From the NCBI RefSeq assembly GCF_009760915.1, contig NZ_VIDQ01000003.1, forward strand, positions 1 to 64,000: 64,000 nt of DNA, in the 5' to 3' direction. The notes under the pieces were generated by a model. That model was given only the letters and a program-made list of their open reading frames with translations. It searched no databases and was not told the origin of the DNA. This document shows positions 33,345 to 42,156 of the stretch, piece after piece. Both the position numbers and the translations under genes were made by a program. This DNA is from Azohydromonas aeria (lineage in GTDB: Bacteria > Pseudomonadota > Gammaproteobacteria > Burkholderiales > Burkholderiaceae_C). Position 1 is the first letter of the stretch. Each line of letters starts with the position of its first letter.

Positions 33345-33406
33345 CTCTGCGCGGTGCGGTTGCCGGGACCCGGCTTGCGCCGTCGCTTGTTACCGTTGGC
33401 GGGAGT

Positions 33407-33448
33407 CTGGGCGCGACGCCTTGGGACGTCCCAAGGCGTCGCGCCCAG
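33407..33448. promoter_or_regulatory. 42-base perfect palindrome containing a parS-like core
   Basis: The core CTTGGGACGTCCCAAG is extended on both sides without a mismatch, from CTGGGCGCGACGC at the left to GCGTCGCGCCCAG at the right, the centre being between 33427 and 33428. It lies about 100 bases upstream of the parA start and overlaps an iteron-like GGGAGTC (33401-33407). It could extrude as a cruciform, be a high-affinity ParB site, or be the parAB operator. Confidence 0.75.
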
Positions 33449-33551
33449 GCGACAGAATTGGAGCGATAACGCTGTTTTTGTCGACATCCAGCGCAAGCGG
33501 GCACTGCCGCCGCGGCATGGCGCTCCAAAATCCGGCTCACTGGAGGTCAAG

Positions 33552-34190
33552 GTGATATTGACGATTGCAAACATCAAGGGAGGCGTGGCCAAGAGCACCA
33601 TGGCGGTGTGCCTGGCGACGATGGCGGCGTCCGAGGGGGCCTCGGTCGTGATCGTGGATGCTGACGACAAGGGCACCTCGACCGACTGGGGCAACGCCCG
33701 CAGCGAGGACGGAGTGGAACCGGCCATCAACGTCGTGGGCGTGATGCGCCAGTGCGCGCGCACCATCGCGGCGCTGGCGCGCGAATACGATCTGGTGGTG
33801 GTGGACATCGGCGCGGGCAACAAGGCCGTGATCCGTGAATGCGCCGAGATTTCCAACCTGGTGCTGCTGCCCTGCGGCCCGATGCAGCCGGAGATTGCCC
33901 GCACCGTGCAGACGCTGTCGCTGCTGCAGGACGTGCAGGTGCCCGTGTTCGTGCTGCTCAACCGCGTGGCGCTGCATCCGCGCGCCAAGGAGACGCAGTT
34001 CGTGCGGCAGCAGTTCCGCGATGCGGGCGTGCGGGTGTTCGACGCGGTGCTGCCGCGGCGCAAGGTGTGGGAGGCCACCGGCAACGGGCTGGCGATCCAC
34101 GAGTTGTCCGGCGCCGAGGCCGCGGTGGCCGAGATGCGCGCGGTGTACGACGAGGTCGTGCGCCGCATCGACGCGACGGAGGCGGCATGA
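33552..34190 (+). CDS. parA: ParA-type partition ATPase
   Basis: The 212-residue protein is a short ParA/MinD-superfamily ATPase without an N-terminal DNA-binding domain. The deviant Walker A reads KGGVAKST (residues about 9-16; the usual second Gly before Lys is Ala), motif A' is VIVDADDKGT, and Walker B is DLVVVDIGAG. It should power segregation of the replicon together with ParB. No ATG exists at the homologous start; GTG at 33552 has GGAGG five bases upstream and gives ILTIANIKGG, the typical N-terminus. The stop overlaps the parB ATG (ATGA). Confidence 0.92.
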   Translation: MILTIANIKGGVAKSTMAVCLATMAASEGASVVIVDADDKGTSTDWGNARSEDGVEPAINVVGVMRQCARTIAALAREYDLVVVDIGAGNKAVIRECAEISNLVLLPCGPMQPEIARTVQTLSLLQDVQVPVFVLLNRVALHPRAKETQFVRQQFRDAGVRVFDAVLPRRKVWEATGNGLAIHELSGAEAAVAEMRAVYDEVVRRIDATEAA

Positions 34191-35242
34191 GCCTGAAGCA
34201 GAAATTCCGGCCGATCCGGCTCGATCCGCAGCGCGTGGCCCGAGCCGAGGCTCTGGGCGCGGAGGTCGGCGCGGCCGACGCCATCGTCGTCGAGGTGCCG
34301 CTGCCAGCACAGGACGCACCGGTTGTGCTGCCTGCCGTGGTGCCCACCGAGCCGCCCGCCGAGGGCGGCGGGTCCGAGGCGGTGGCCGCCCCCATGGCAC
34401 CCGCGCTTGGGACGTCCCAAGCCGGCACGGCCACGATGCCGGACGCGTCATGGCAGGTCGGCGGCGTGTACGAGGTGCCGCACGAGCGCATCCGACCCAA
34501 TCCGGTCAACCCGCGCTTCTTCTACACCGCCGAGGCGGTGGCACGCATGGCCGAATCGCTGCGCGCGGAGGGGCAGGCCACGGCGGCCACGGGCTACGTG
34601 GAAGGCGAGCACGTGGTGCTGATCGAAGGCCAGACGCGCCAGAAGGCGAGCCAGCAGCTGGGTTGGCCGACGCTGCGCATCGAGATCCGTCCGCGACCCG
34701 AGAGCGTACAGGCGCTGTACGAAGCGGCGCGCGCGGCCAACGATGCGCGTACGAACCCGTCCAACCTGGACGAGGCGCTGCGCTGGAAGGAGTTGCTCGA
34801 CAGCGGCGTTTATCCGAGCCAGCGCAGCCTGGCCGCGGCGCTTCGCATCAACGAGGGCGATGTGAGCCGGGTGCTGTCGCTGTCGCGCATGCCGCAAAGC
34901 ATCCTGCAGGCGCTGGCCGAGGTGCCGGCGCTGCTGCACGCGCGCACGCTGGCGTCCATCCGCGCCTACTGGGAGAGCTGCGGCGACGACCGCACGCTGG
35001 AACTGGTGGCGCAGGCGCGCAGCCGCGGCATGGGTTTTCGCGAGATCGACAACTTGCGCAAGGCGGCCGAGAAGGGCCCGACCCGGCGCCCGCATGCCTC
35101 GCGGCAGAAGGTCGCTTTCGGCGGCGGTCGCGGCGAGATCAAGACGTTCGAGGACGGGCGCATACAGCTGTTGATCGAGGGCCTGAATGCCGACGAGGCC
35201 CGCGAGCTGCAGCAGCGGCTGCAGAAGGCGTTGAAGGCCTGA
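34187..35242 (+). CDS. parB: ParB-type partition protein
   Basis: A 351-residue ParB/KorB-like DNA-binding protein, translationally coupled to parA. Residues 1-90 are a variable, Pro/Ala-rich N-terminus. The ParB N domain (about 95-185) has VPHERIRPNPVNPR and IEGQTRQKASQQLGW in place of the usual GERR-type motif. A helix-turn-helix (about 205-235: PSQRSLAAALRINEGDVSRVLSLSRMP) follows, and a C-terminal dimerisation region. A copy of the parS-like palindrome lies within the coding sequence and encodes LGTSQ at residues 74-78, in the linker, so a binding site is built into its own gene. Confidence 0.92.
   Translation: MSLKQKFRPIRLDPQRVARAEALGAEVGAADAIVVEVPLPAQDAPVVLPAVVPTEPPAEGGGSEAVAAPMAPALGTSQAGTATMPDASWQVGGVYEVPHERIRPNPVNPRFFYTAEAVARMAESLRAEGQATAATGYVEGEHVVLIEGQTRQKASQQLGWPTLRIEIRPRPESVQALYEAARAANDARTNPSNLDEALRWKELLDSGVYPSQRSLAAALRINEGDVSRVLSLSRMPQSILQALAEVPALLHARTLASIRAYWESCGDDRTLELVAQARSRGMGFREIDNLRKAAEKGPTRRPHASRQKVAFGGGRGEIKTFEDGRIQLLIEGLNADEARELQQRLQKALKA
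34405..34422. promoter_or_regulatory. parS-like palindrome 3, inside parB
   Basis: GCTTGGGACGTCCCAAGC again, an exact copy of the 18 bases at 33327-33344, embedded in the variable linker codons of parB. Position in the least conserved part of the protein suggests the DNA site, not the peptide, is selected. Confidence 0.7.
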
Positions 35243-35780
35243 AGCGGCGCCGGATGCGTTTCCATCGGGCCGCTCGCAGAAGCGGGTGCTGCGGGGCGAG
35301 CCTCCGGTTCCCGTTGCTCGATTGCAGGGACGCGAGGGGCGGCCAAACCGCCGTCCCGCGCCAGTGAGTGCCCGGTGCATGGGGGCGGCGCCCGTGGCGC
35401 CAGTCCTGTCCCGATCCGCCGCTGCGAGCACGCTCATGCCGGCCCATGCCGGCGGAAGCTGTGTGCCAGGGCCGCAGACTGGAGTCACATGCCGTGAGGT
35501 GCGAAGCTACAGGCGTGATGAACCGACCGTGCTGTGCCAACCCCTTGTCAAGCCTGCCCAATGGGCAGGGAAAAGCAGCGGCACGTACTGCTGACGATGT
35601 TTTTTCATGGTAATGATAATGCGCCTTATCAATTCTCATAATCAATGTTTGCCTTGGACCTTGCTATCGCGAAAACGTCAGCGCCTATCCCGACGGAGCA
35701 TCTCAACCGCTGCCGACTGCTGCGTCGCCGCTTCCCACCGCGGCGACACAGTCTCCGGGCTATCGCCTGGGCGCTACCTT
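35243..35780. other. Gap with a Fur-box-like stretch and no intact gene
   Basis: No convincing gene follows parB before the PNPOx-like gene. An A/T-rich island at about 35597-35650 stands out in this GC-rich DNA. Just beyond it, a frame closing with the residues GYRLGATF and a stop at 35782-35784 ends in Phe like an outer-membrane barrel, but it is too short to assign. Confidence 0.35.
35609..35646. promoter_or_regulatory. Possible Fur (iron regulator) binding region
   Basis: GGTAATGATAAT at 35609-35620 and, on the other strand, GATTATGAGAATTGATAAGG (35624-35643) each match about 12 of 19 positions of the Fur consensus GATAATGATAATCATTATC. Overlapping half-sites are typical of Fur promoters. 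No iron-uptake gene follows, so this may be a relic. Confidence 0.4.
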
Positions 35781-36830
35781 CTAGCTGGCGCCGCCAAGGT
35801 CTTGCAGAGTGCGGCCGGGAGCGGCAACCGCCATGGCATCCCATGACCCTGTCGACGCCAGCTGCGCGGCATAGCCCACGCTCGCCGCGCGCAGCGGCCA
35901 TGCGCGTGGCCGCCACCGGGCCTCATCTACGCGGAACTTCAGCAGGCGTCGCGCGCCGGCGAAGGCCGCCAGCTCTTTGCCCTCCCAGATCACTTGCGCC
36001 TCGCCGGTGAGTTGCAGCAGGTGGCCCTGCGCGAAATCCACGAACAGCAGGCCGGCGCGCGGGTTCACCTGCAGGTTGCCCAGCGTATTGAAGAAGAAGT
36101 TGCCCACGAAGTCCGGTGAGGTCAGCACGGTGTGCCCGTTCTCCTGCGTGACGCGCACGAAGCCCGGTTTGCCCCCACGATGCGACACGTCAACGCCGCC
36201 GTTGGCCGCCGTGGACCCCAAAGCCGCATCGGCTGCGGCTGTGGCGATGAAGAAGGTGTCTGCCTGCGCAATGCAAGCCGCGGCTTCGGCAGCCAACGGC
36301 CCGGTCGTCACGAGGGCCGGGCCGGATGCCGGGGTTTCCGGCTGCAGCCGCAGCTCGCGCGCCTGGATGTACTTCGGGCAGTTGCCGAAGCTTTGCTGCA
36401 CCTGGACGCCGAAATATCCCTCGCCACGCTCAACCACCGGGCCGTTCATCCGGTTGCGACGCCGGGTGGCCAGCTCGATGCCGAGCAGCCCAACCTGCAC
36501 GCCGGCTTGCACTGCATCGGTCAGCGCGTCCTGCGCATGCGGCAGCGCGGCGATGCGCAGGCTGTAGGCATCGGGCGCGGTGATGAAGCCCGGCTCGCCA
36601 GCCAGCATCGATGCCCAGGGGCGTTGCGCGCTGTCCAGTGCACCGAGCAGCATGAAGGGCAGCTTCTGGAACAGTTCGCGGTGCTCCTCGGGCATGTGGT
36701 CGCGAATGACGCGGCGGCCAATCTGCTGCATGCGATCCAGCACCCCGACGCGCGCCTGCAGGGCCTGCTCGCCGGCGTGGAAGGGGGCATCACCTTGCGG
36801 CCGGCCGGTGTTCGGAAAAGTCTCGCTCAT
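35781..36830 (-). CDS. Predicted flavin-nucleotide-binding protein of the PNPOx-like split-barrel family
   Basis: A 349-residue protein with two halves typical of the larger pyridoxamine-phosphate-oxidase-like family: an N-terminal part (MPEEHRELFQKLPFMLLGALDSAQRPWASMLAGEPGF) and a C-terminal split barrel (DTFFIATAAADAA, VDVSHRGGKPGFVRV, FVGNFFFNTLGNLQVNPRAGLLFVDF). Family members bind FMN or another cofactor and often sit near glutathione transferases. The next gene upstream is indeed a GST in the same orientation, 12 bases away, so they form an operon, likely for detoxification. The exact reaction is unknown. Confidence 0.88.
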   Translation of the reverse strand: MSETFPNTGRPQGDAPFHAGEQALQARVGVLDRMQQIGRRVIRDHMPEEHRELFQKLPFMLLGALDSAQRPWASMLAGEPGFITAPDAYSLRIAALPHAQDALTDAVQAGVQVGLLGIELATRRRNRMNGPVVERGEGYFGVQVQQSFGNCPKYIQARELRLQPETPASGPALVTTGPLAAEAAACIAQADTFFIATAAADAALGSTAANGGVDVSHRGGKPGFVRVTQENGHTVLTSPDFVGNFFFNTLGNLQVNPRAGLLFVDFAQGHLLQLTGEAQVIWEGKELAAFAGARRLLKFRVDEARWRPRAWPLRAASVGYAAQLASTGSWDAMAVAAPGRTLQDLGGAS

Positions 36831-36842
36831 CGCAGAAGCTCC

Positions 36843-37478
36843 TCAGGCTGCCGGCGGCTCGGCCGTCGGGTTGCGAACCATGCCGACGAAGCGGGGCAGG
36901 GCTTCGATGCGTTCTAGCCAGGCTCGCACGTGCCCATAAGGCTGCAGTGACACGCCGCCTTCAGGCGCGTGCGCCGTGTAGGTGTAGAGCGCCACGTCGG
37001 CAATGGTGGGGCCATGGCCCACGAGGAAGGGTTGCGCGGCCAAGTGCGCGTTCATCATGGCGAACAGCTGCGCGGCGACTTCGTGGCGCTGGGGATCGCG
37101 GGGGCGCGAGAACACTACCTCCACCCGCGCCAGCCCGGGCCCTGCATGGAGCGGTCCGGCCGCGATGCCGAGCCAGCGCTGGACCTGGGCCATGGCTTGC
37201 GGCTCGGTGGGCAGCCAGTGCCCGCCCTGGTCGTAGTGGCTGGCCAAGTACACCAGGATCGCGTTGCTGTCGGCCAGCGTGAAGTCGCCGTCATCGATCA
37301 CCGGTACCTGTCCCAGCGGGTTCAAGGCCAGGAACTCGGGCCGCTTGTGCTCACCGCGTGCCAGGTCCACGTCAATGACCTCGTGCGGCAGCCCCAACAG
37401 CGACAGGAACAGCCGGACGCGATGGGCGTGGCCTGATAGCGGATACCCGTATAGCCGGATGACGCGGTGGTTGTCCAT
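36843..37478 (-). CDS. Glutathione S-transferase
   Basis: A 211-residue cytosolic GST. The N-terminal thioredoxin-like domain has LYGYPLSGHAHRVRLFLSLLGLPHEV (Ser/Tyr near residue 10-15 for the thiolate), LNPLGQVPVIDDGDFTLADSNAILVYLA with the cis-Pro and the Asp-Ser pair that holds glutathione; the C-terminal helical domain has GHGPTIADVALYTY. It conjugates or reduces electrophiles. ATG at 37478 has GGAGG upstream. It is transcribed with the PNPOx-like gene and divergently from a LysR regulator that probably controls both. Confidence 0.93.
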   Translation of the reverse strand: MDNHRVIRLYGYPLSGHAHRVRLFLSLLGLPHEVIDVDLARGEHKRPEFLALNPLGQVPVIDDGDFTLADSNAILVYLASHYDQGGHWLPTEPQAMAQVQRWLGIAAGPLHAGPGLARVEVVFSRPRDPQRHEVAAQLFAMMNAHLAAQPFLVGHGPTIADVALYTYTAHAPEGGVSLQPYGHVRAWLERIEALPRFVGMVRNPTAEPPAA

Positions 37479-37548
37479 GACGACCTCCAGGAAAGCTGAG
37501 ACAGGCATCCAAGGTATCCGTTGCGGCTGATGAACTGAACGGCCGTCA

Positions 37549-37591
37549 CGGACACTTCACTATTTCAATCACTGAAATGATGCAATGTCCG
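37549..37591. promoter_or_regulatory. Nested palindromic LysR operator between gst and lysR
   Basis: ATTTCA (37562-37567) and TGAAAT (37573-37578) flank a 5-base spacer, fitting a T-N11-A LysR box. A second inverted pair, CGGACA (37549-37554) and TGTCCG (37586-37591), is centred on the same base, 37570, and overlaps the lysR ATG at 37585. The arrangement suggests dimer-of-dimers binding and autorepression of lysR. Confidence 0.6.
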
Positions 37592-38517
37592 AACTGATGA
37601 ACTTGCGCGTGTTCGTCGCCGTGGCCGAGGCGGGCGGGTTCGCGGCGGCTGCGCGCCAACTGTGCCTGTCCGCGCCTGCCGTCACGCGCTCCATCGCGGC
37701 GCTGGAGCGGCACCTGGGGGCACGGCTGCTGGAGCGCACCACGCGCAGCGTGCGCCTGACCGAGGTGGGCGAGCGTTTCCTGGCCGACGGCAAGCGCATC
37801 CTGTCCGAACTGGATGAGGCCGAAGCCGTGGCGCGCGGCGCGCATGTCGAGCCTCAGGGGCTGCTGTCGATCACGGCGTCGGTGCTGTTCGGGCGCCTGC
37901 ACGTCGCCCCCATCCTGTTGGACTTCCTTCACCAGCATCCCAGGGTCAGCGTGCGCACGCTGTTCGTCGATCGCATCGTGAACCTGGTCGACGAGGGCTT
38001 CGACGTCGCGGTGCGCATCGCCGAACTGCCCGACTCCGGCATGACCGCCGTCCAGGTGGGATCGGTGCGGCGAGTGACCGTCGCTTCGCCGGCCTACCTT
38101 GAAGCGCACGGCGAGCCGCTTGCGCCCGAGGAGCTGGCCGGCCACCAGGCGATCGGCTTCACGCAAACCGGCGTGGGCGGCACGCATTGGACCTTTTCGC
38201 AACCAGGCGGCGGCTCGCACACCGTACAGCCCCACATGCCGTGGATCACCAACCTGGGTGAGGTGGCCATCGAGGCCGCCATGGCCGGGCACGGGCTGAC
38301 GCGGGCGCTCTCATACCAGGTGGCCCGGCCGCTGGCGCAAGGGCAGCTGCGCGCGGTGCTGCAGGCTTGGGAGCCGCCGCCCGTGCCGGTGCACTTGGTC
38401 TATCCGGCCGGGCGCAAGGCGGCCGCCAAGGTGCGGGCCTTCGTTGACTTCGCAGCACAGCGGCTGCGTGCGGAGCCGGCGCTGCATGGGCCGGGCCTGG
38501 GCCATCACGATGCATAG
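37585..38517 (+). CDS. LysR-family transcriptional regulator
   Basis: A 310-residue regulator. The winged helix-turn-helix (residues 5-62) reads MNLRVFVAVAEAGGFAAAARQLCLSAPAVTRSIAALERHLGARLLERTTRSVRLT, the classic pattern; a linker helix and the periplasmic-binding-protein-like effector domain (about 90-300) follow. It is divergent from the GST/PNPOx operon with 106 bases between starts, and a good LysR-type operator lies in that gap, so I infer it controls that operon and itself. The effector is unknown. Confidence 0.95.
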   Translation: MSELMNLRVFVAVAEAGGFAAAARQLCLSAPAVTRSIAALERHLGARLLERTTRSVRLTEVGERFLADGKRILSELDEAEAVARGAHVEPQGLLSITASVLFGRLHVAPILLDFLHQHPRVSVRTLFVDRIVNLVDEGFDVAVRIAELPDSGMTAVQVGSVRRVTVASPAYLEAHGEPLAPEELAGHQAIGFTQTGVGGTHWTFSQPGGGSHTVQPHMPWITNLGEVAIEAAMAGHGLTRALSYQVARPLAQGQLRAVLQAWEPPPVPVHLVYPAGRKAAAKVRAFVDFAAQRLRAEPALHGPGLGHHDA

Positions 38518-39476
38518 GCCTGCGCCACGGCACGAACTTCGCCCAGCAGCCAGAGGCACGCGGCATCGTGATCGTTGCGCCGATGCCAGACCGCCCGGAG
38601 CACTGTTCCAGGCGCGTCGTAGGGCAGCTGGCGAACCAGTATCCGGCTGCTCGCGGCAAACTCCTGCGCCAACGTTTCTGGAACGATGGACAGCATGTCC
38701 GAGTCGATGAGCAGGCTCGGGATCGCGGGCGAATGCGGCACGGTGACCCGAATGTTGGGCGCCAGGCCGGCATCCTTCAGGGCTTCCTCCAGCGAACGGC
38801 GGTCGAACATTTCCGACTGGCGCGCAAGCCCTCTCTCCACGATGAAGCCACCGACGGCACCTTCATCGTCGCCGCCGACAGAGACTGCGAGGAGCGGGTA
38901 TCGGGCCAGATCCTCCAGCGTGAAACGGCGACGCGCGCCAGGGTGTCCCTTGGGCATTACCACCACTTCCTTCAGCGTGGCCAAGCTGTGGCAGCGCAGG
39001 CGACCAGGGACTTCGGCAAATAAGCCGATCGCCAGGTCGATGCACCCGACATCGAGCTGCTCGGCCAGGTCGAGCCGCGTTGACGGCTGGACGACCAGCG
39101 TGATGCCTGGCGCCCCTGTCCCGAGGCGTCGGCTCAATCGGGCAACGAACACCGCGGTGATGTGATCGTTGGCAGCGATGGTGAAGCGCCGCGTCGACCG
39201 CTGAGGATCAAATGGCTGTACGCCCAGCGATTGCTTGATGCGGGTCAGGGCCTCACGCAGCAGGGGCGCCATCGCCAGCGCGCGTGCCGTGGGCTCCAGC
39301 CCCTTGCCTGTCCGTACAAACAACTCATCGCCGATTGCTTCGCGCATGCGTGCCAGGGCATGGCTCACGGCCGACTGGCTCAGATGCAGGCGCAGTCCGG
39401 CACGGGCCAGGTTGCGCTCCTCCAGGATGACGTCGAGGACCCGGATCAGGTTCAAGTCGATGCGGTCAAGGTTCAC
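38505..39476 (-). CDS. LysR-family transcriptional regulator
   Basis: A 323-residue regulator of the NodD/LeuO-like subgroup: LDRIDLNLIRVLDVILEERNLARAGLRLHLSQSAVSHALARMREAIGDELFVRTGKGLEPT is its helix-turn-helix region, followed by an effector domain (FTIAANDHITAVFVARL). GTG at 39476 was preferred over an ATG at 39524 because homology starts there and a purine-rich CGGGGGA lies upstream. It converges on the previous lysR with a 13-base overlap of the coding ends. No neighbouring operon survives beside it; the DNA upstream is filled by insertion-sequence fragments, so its target may be elsewhere or lost. Confidence 0.92.
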   Translation of the reverse strand: MNLDRIDLNLIRVLDVILEERNLARAGLRLHLSQSAVSHALARMREAIGDELFVRTGKGLEPTARALAMAPLLREALTRIKQSLGVQPFDPQRSTRRFTIAANDHITAVFVARLSRRLGTGAPGITLVVQPSTRLDLAEQLDVGCIDLAIGLFAEVPGRLRCHSLATLKEVVVMPKGHPGARRRFTLEDLARYPLLAVSVGGDDEGAVGGFIVERGLARQSEMFDRRSLEEALKDAGLAPNIRVTVPHSPAIPSLLIDSDMLSIVPETLAQEFAASSRILVRQLPYDAPGTVLRAVWHRRNDHDAACLWLLGEVRAVAQAYAS

Positions 39477-39707
39477 CGGTCCCCCGCGTTGGCGAATCGA
39501 ACGGGCTGCAATGTGCCGATGCACCTTCTACCCAACGCGCCGGCTGCCGGAACGACGAAGGGGAGGGCTTAAGCCTGTTTGCCGCGGCGGTCGTGCGAAC
39601 CAAGCCGCCAGGACGAGTTGCACGGCGTGCATGGAGCAGCTGCACAGATGCCGCTTCCGTAACACCCGCCCCCGCCTGGGCTTCCCCCGGTTCTCCGGAC
39701 GCCTTTG

Positions 39708-39980
39708 TTAGCCCTGTAGCTTCTGTTCGAACTGGACTGGGCTGACGAAGTCCAGCGTCGAGTGTCGGCGCTGCTGGTTGTAAAAGCGCTCGATGTAGTC
39801 GAACACGTCTGCGCGTGCCTCATCGCGACTGCGGTAGACCTTGCGGCTCACGCGCTCGGTCTTCAACGTGCTGAAGATGCTTTCCATGGCGGCGTTGTCC
39901 CAGCAGTCGCCGCGACGGCTCATGCTGCAGGTGATGCCCTGGTCCTTAAGCAGCGTCTGGAAGTCTTCGCTGGTGTACTG
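39708..39980 (-). mobile_element. IS3-family transposase, C-terminal half (fragment A)
   Basis: The frame reads QYTSEDFQTLLKDQGITCSMSRRGDCWDNAAMESIFSTLKTE and RSRDEARADVFDYIERFYNQQRRHSTLDFVSPVQFEQ, the end of an IS3-family OrfB integrase core with the last catalytic Glu in AMESIF. Both catalytic Asp residues and all of OrfA are missing. The similarity ends exactly at the conserved Gln-Tyr (39975-39980), where a second, different IS3 fragment begins on the other strand. It cannot be active. Confidence 0.88.
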
Positions 39981-40263
39981 CAGTCACGAGTTCCAGAGGG
40001 TCCTGCGTGGCTATGGCATGCGCTCATCCATGAGCCGTAAGGGAAACTGTTGGGATAACACCCCGACGGAAAGCTTGTGGGGGCACCTCAAGGTGGGCAG
40101 ACTGCACGGCCGCAACTTCGCGACGCTGCGCCAGGCAATGGACGAGGTCGTTGCCTGGATGACCTTCTACAACTACCGCCGGCTGCATTCCTCGCTGGGC
40201 TACTTGAGCCCTATGCAGTACGAGCAACGCTGGCATGCGGCACAGCACAAGAACGCCGCATAG
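39976..40263 (+). mobile_element. IS3-family transposase, C-terminal half (fragment B)
   Basis: The frame reads YCSHEFQRVLRGYGMRSSMSRKGNCWDNTPTESLWGHLKVGRLHG and MDEVVAWMTFYNYRRLHSSLGYLSPMQYEQR, again only the end of an IS3-family OrfB, with the Glu of the DDE triad in TESLW. It differs clearly from fragment A, so it comes from another element. It begins at the equivalent Tyr codon (39976-39978), sharing the self-complementary GTAC with fragment A. Confidence 0.88.
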
Positions 40264-40299
40264 AACGACGGCTAAGAACTACGGGAAACAGGGGCAAGG

Positions 40300-40525
40300 T
40301 CACTTCACCGTATGACCCAGCGCTTGCAGTTTGCGGGCCCAATGCCCAATGGTGGGCGCCGCCGCATGCCTCCATACCGATGACACAGACAGGCAGGTTA
40401 GCGAAGAACGGCAGGAGCTGATCGCGCCGCAGCTGCTTGCGCAGCACAGGCTTGCCGTGTTCGTTTGCTCCATGAACTTAGAAAACGTTCTTGGCCAGGT
40501 CAAGGCCAATCGTCGTTATCAACAC
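40300..40525 (-). mobile_element. Decayed IS110/IS1111-type transposase N-terminus
   Basis: Joining frames gives ITTIGLDLAKNVF, VHGANEHGKPVLRKQLRRDQLLPFFANLPVCVIGMEACGGAHHWA and RKLQALGHTVK, the DEDD-type N-terminal domain of IS110-family transposases. There is a TAA where Gln is usual after NVF, and a 7-base tandem duplication (ATTGGGC twice) shifts the frame after AHHW. The protein ends after HTVK, so the element is truncated as well. The 139 bases between it and the aldehyde dehydrogenase gene hold nothing recognisable. Confidence 0.8.
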
Positions 40526-40668
40526 ATTTCGTCTACCAAGAGCGAGAAAGGGATACGCCGATAGTTCGGCTCGGCGCACGCCCCGCAGGGCGGTTCGCTG
40601 CACCCTGCAGCCTGCCAGTCCTCAGGAAGCACCCAAAGCCGCTGCTGACCGCTACACCTATCGTCGCG

Positions 40669-42105
<1,437 letters not shown>

Positions 42106-42156
42106 CGTCATCTCCTCGGGTCTGGATCGTGTGAGACGGGGAGCCAGGCTCGGCCG

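Larger units (their letters stand above)
31890..33551. other. Candidate iteron-type replication origin region
   Basis: About 1.66 kb between the trfA and parA starts without a credible gene; the apparent frames are translations of repeats. It contains two oppositely oriented iteron arrays, a GATTCA repeat tract, DnaA boxes, a short perfect palindrome (GTTGCAC-A-GTGCAAC at 33064-33078), a 7-base tandem repeat and two parS-like palindromes. This organisation is that expected of a TrfA-dependent origin. Function has not been shown by anything in the sequence beyond the arrangement. Confidence 0.8.
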
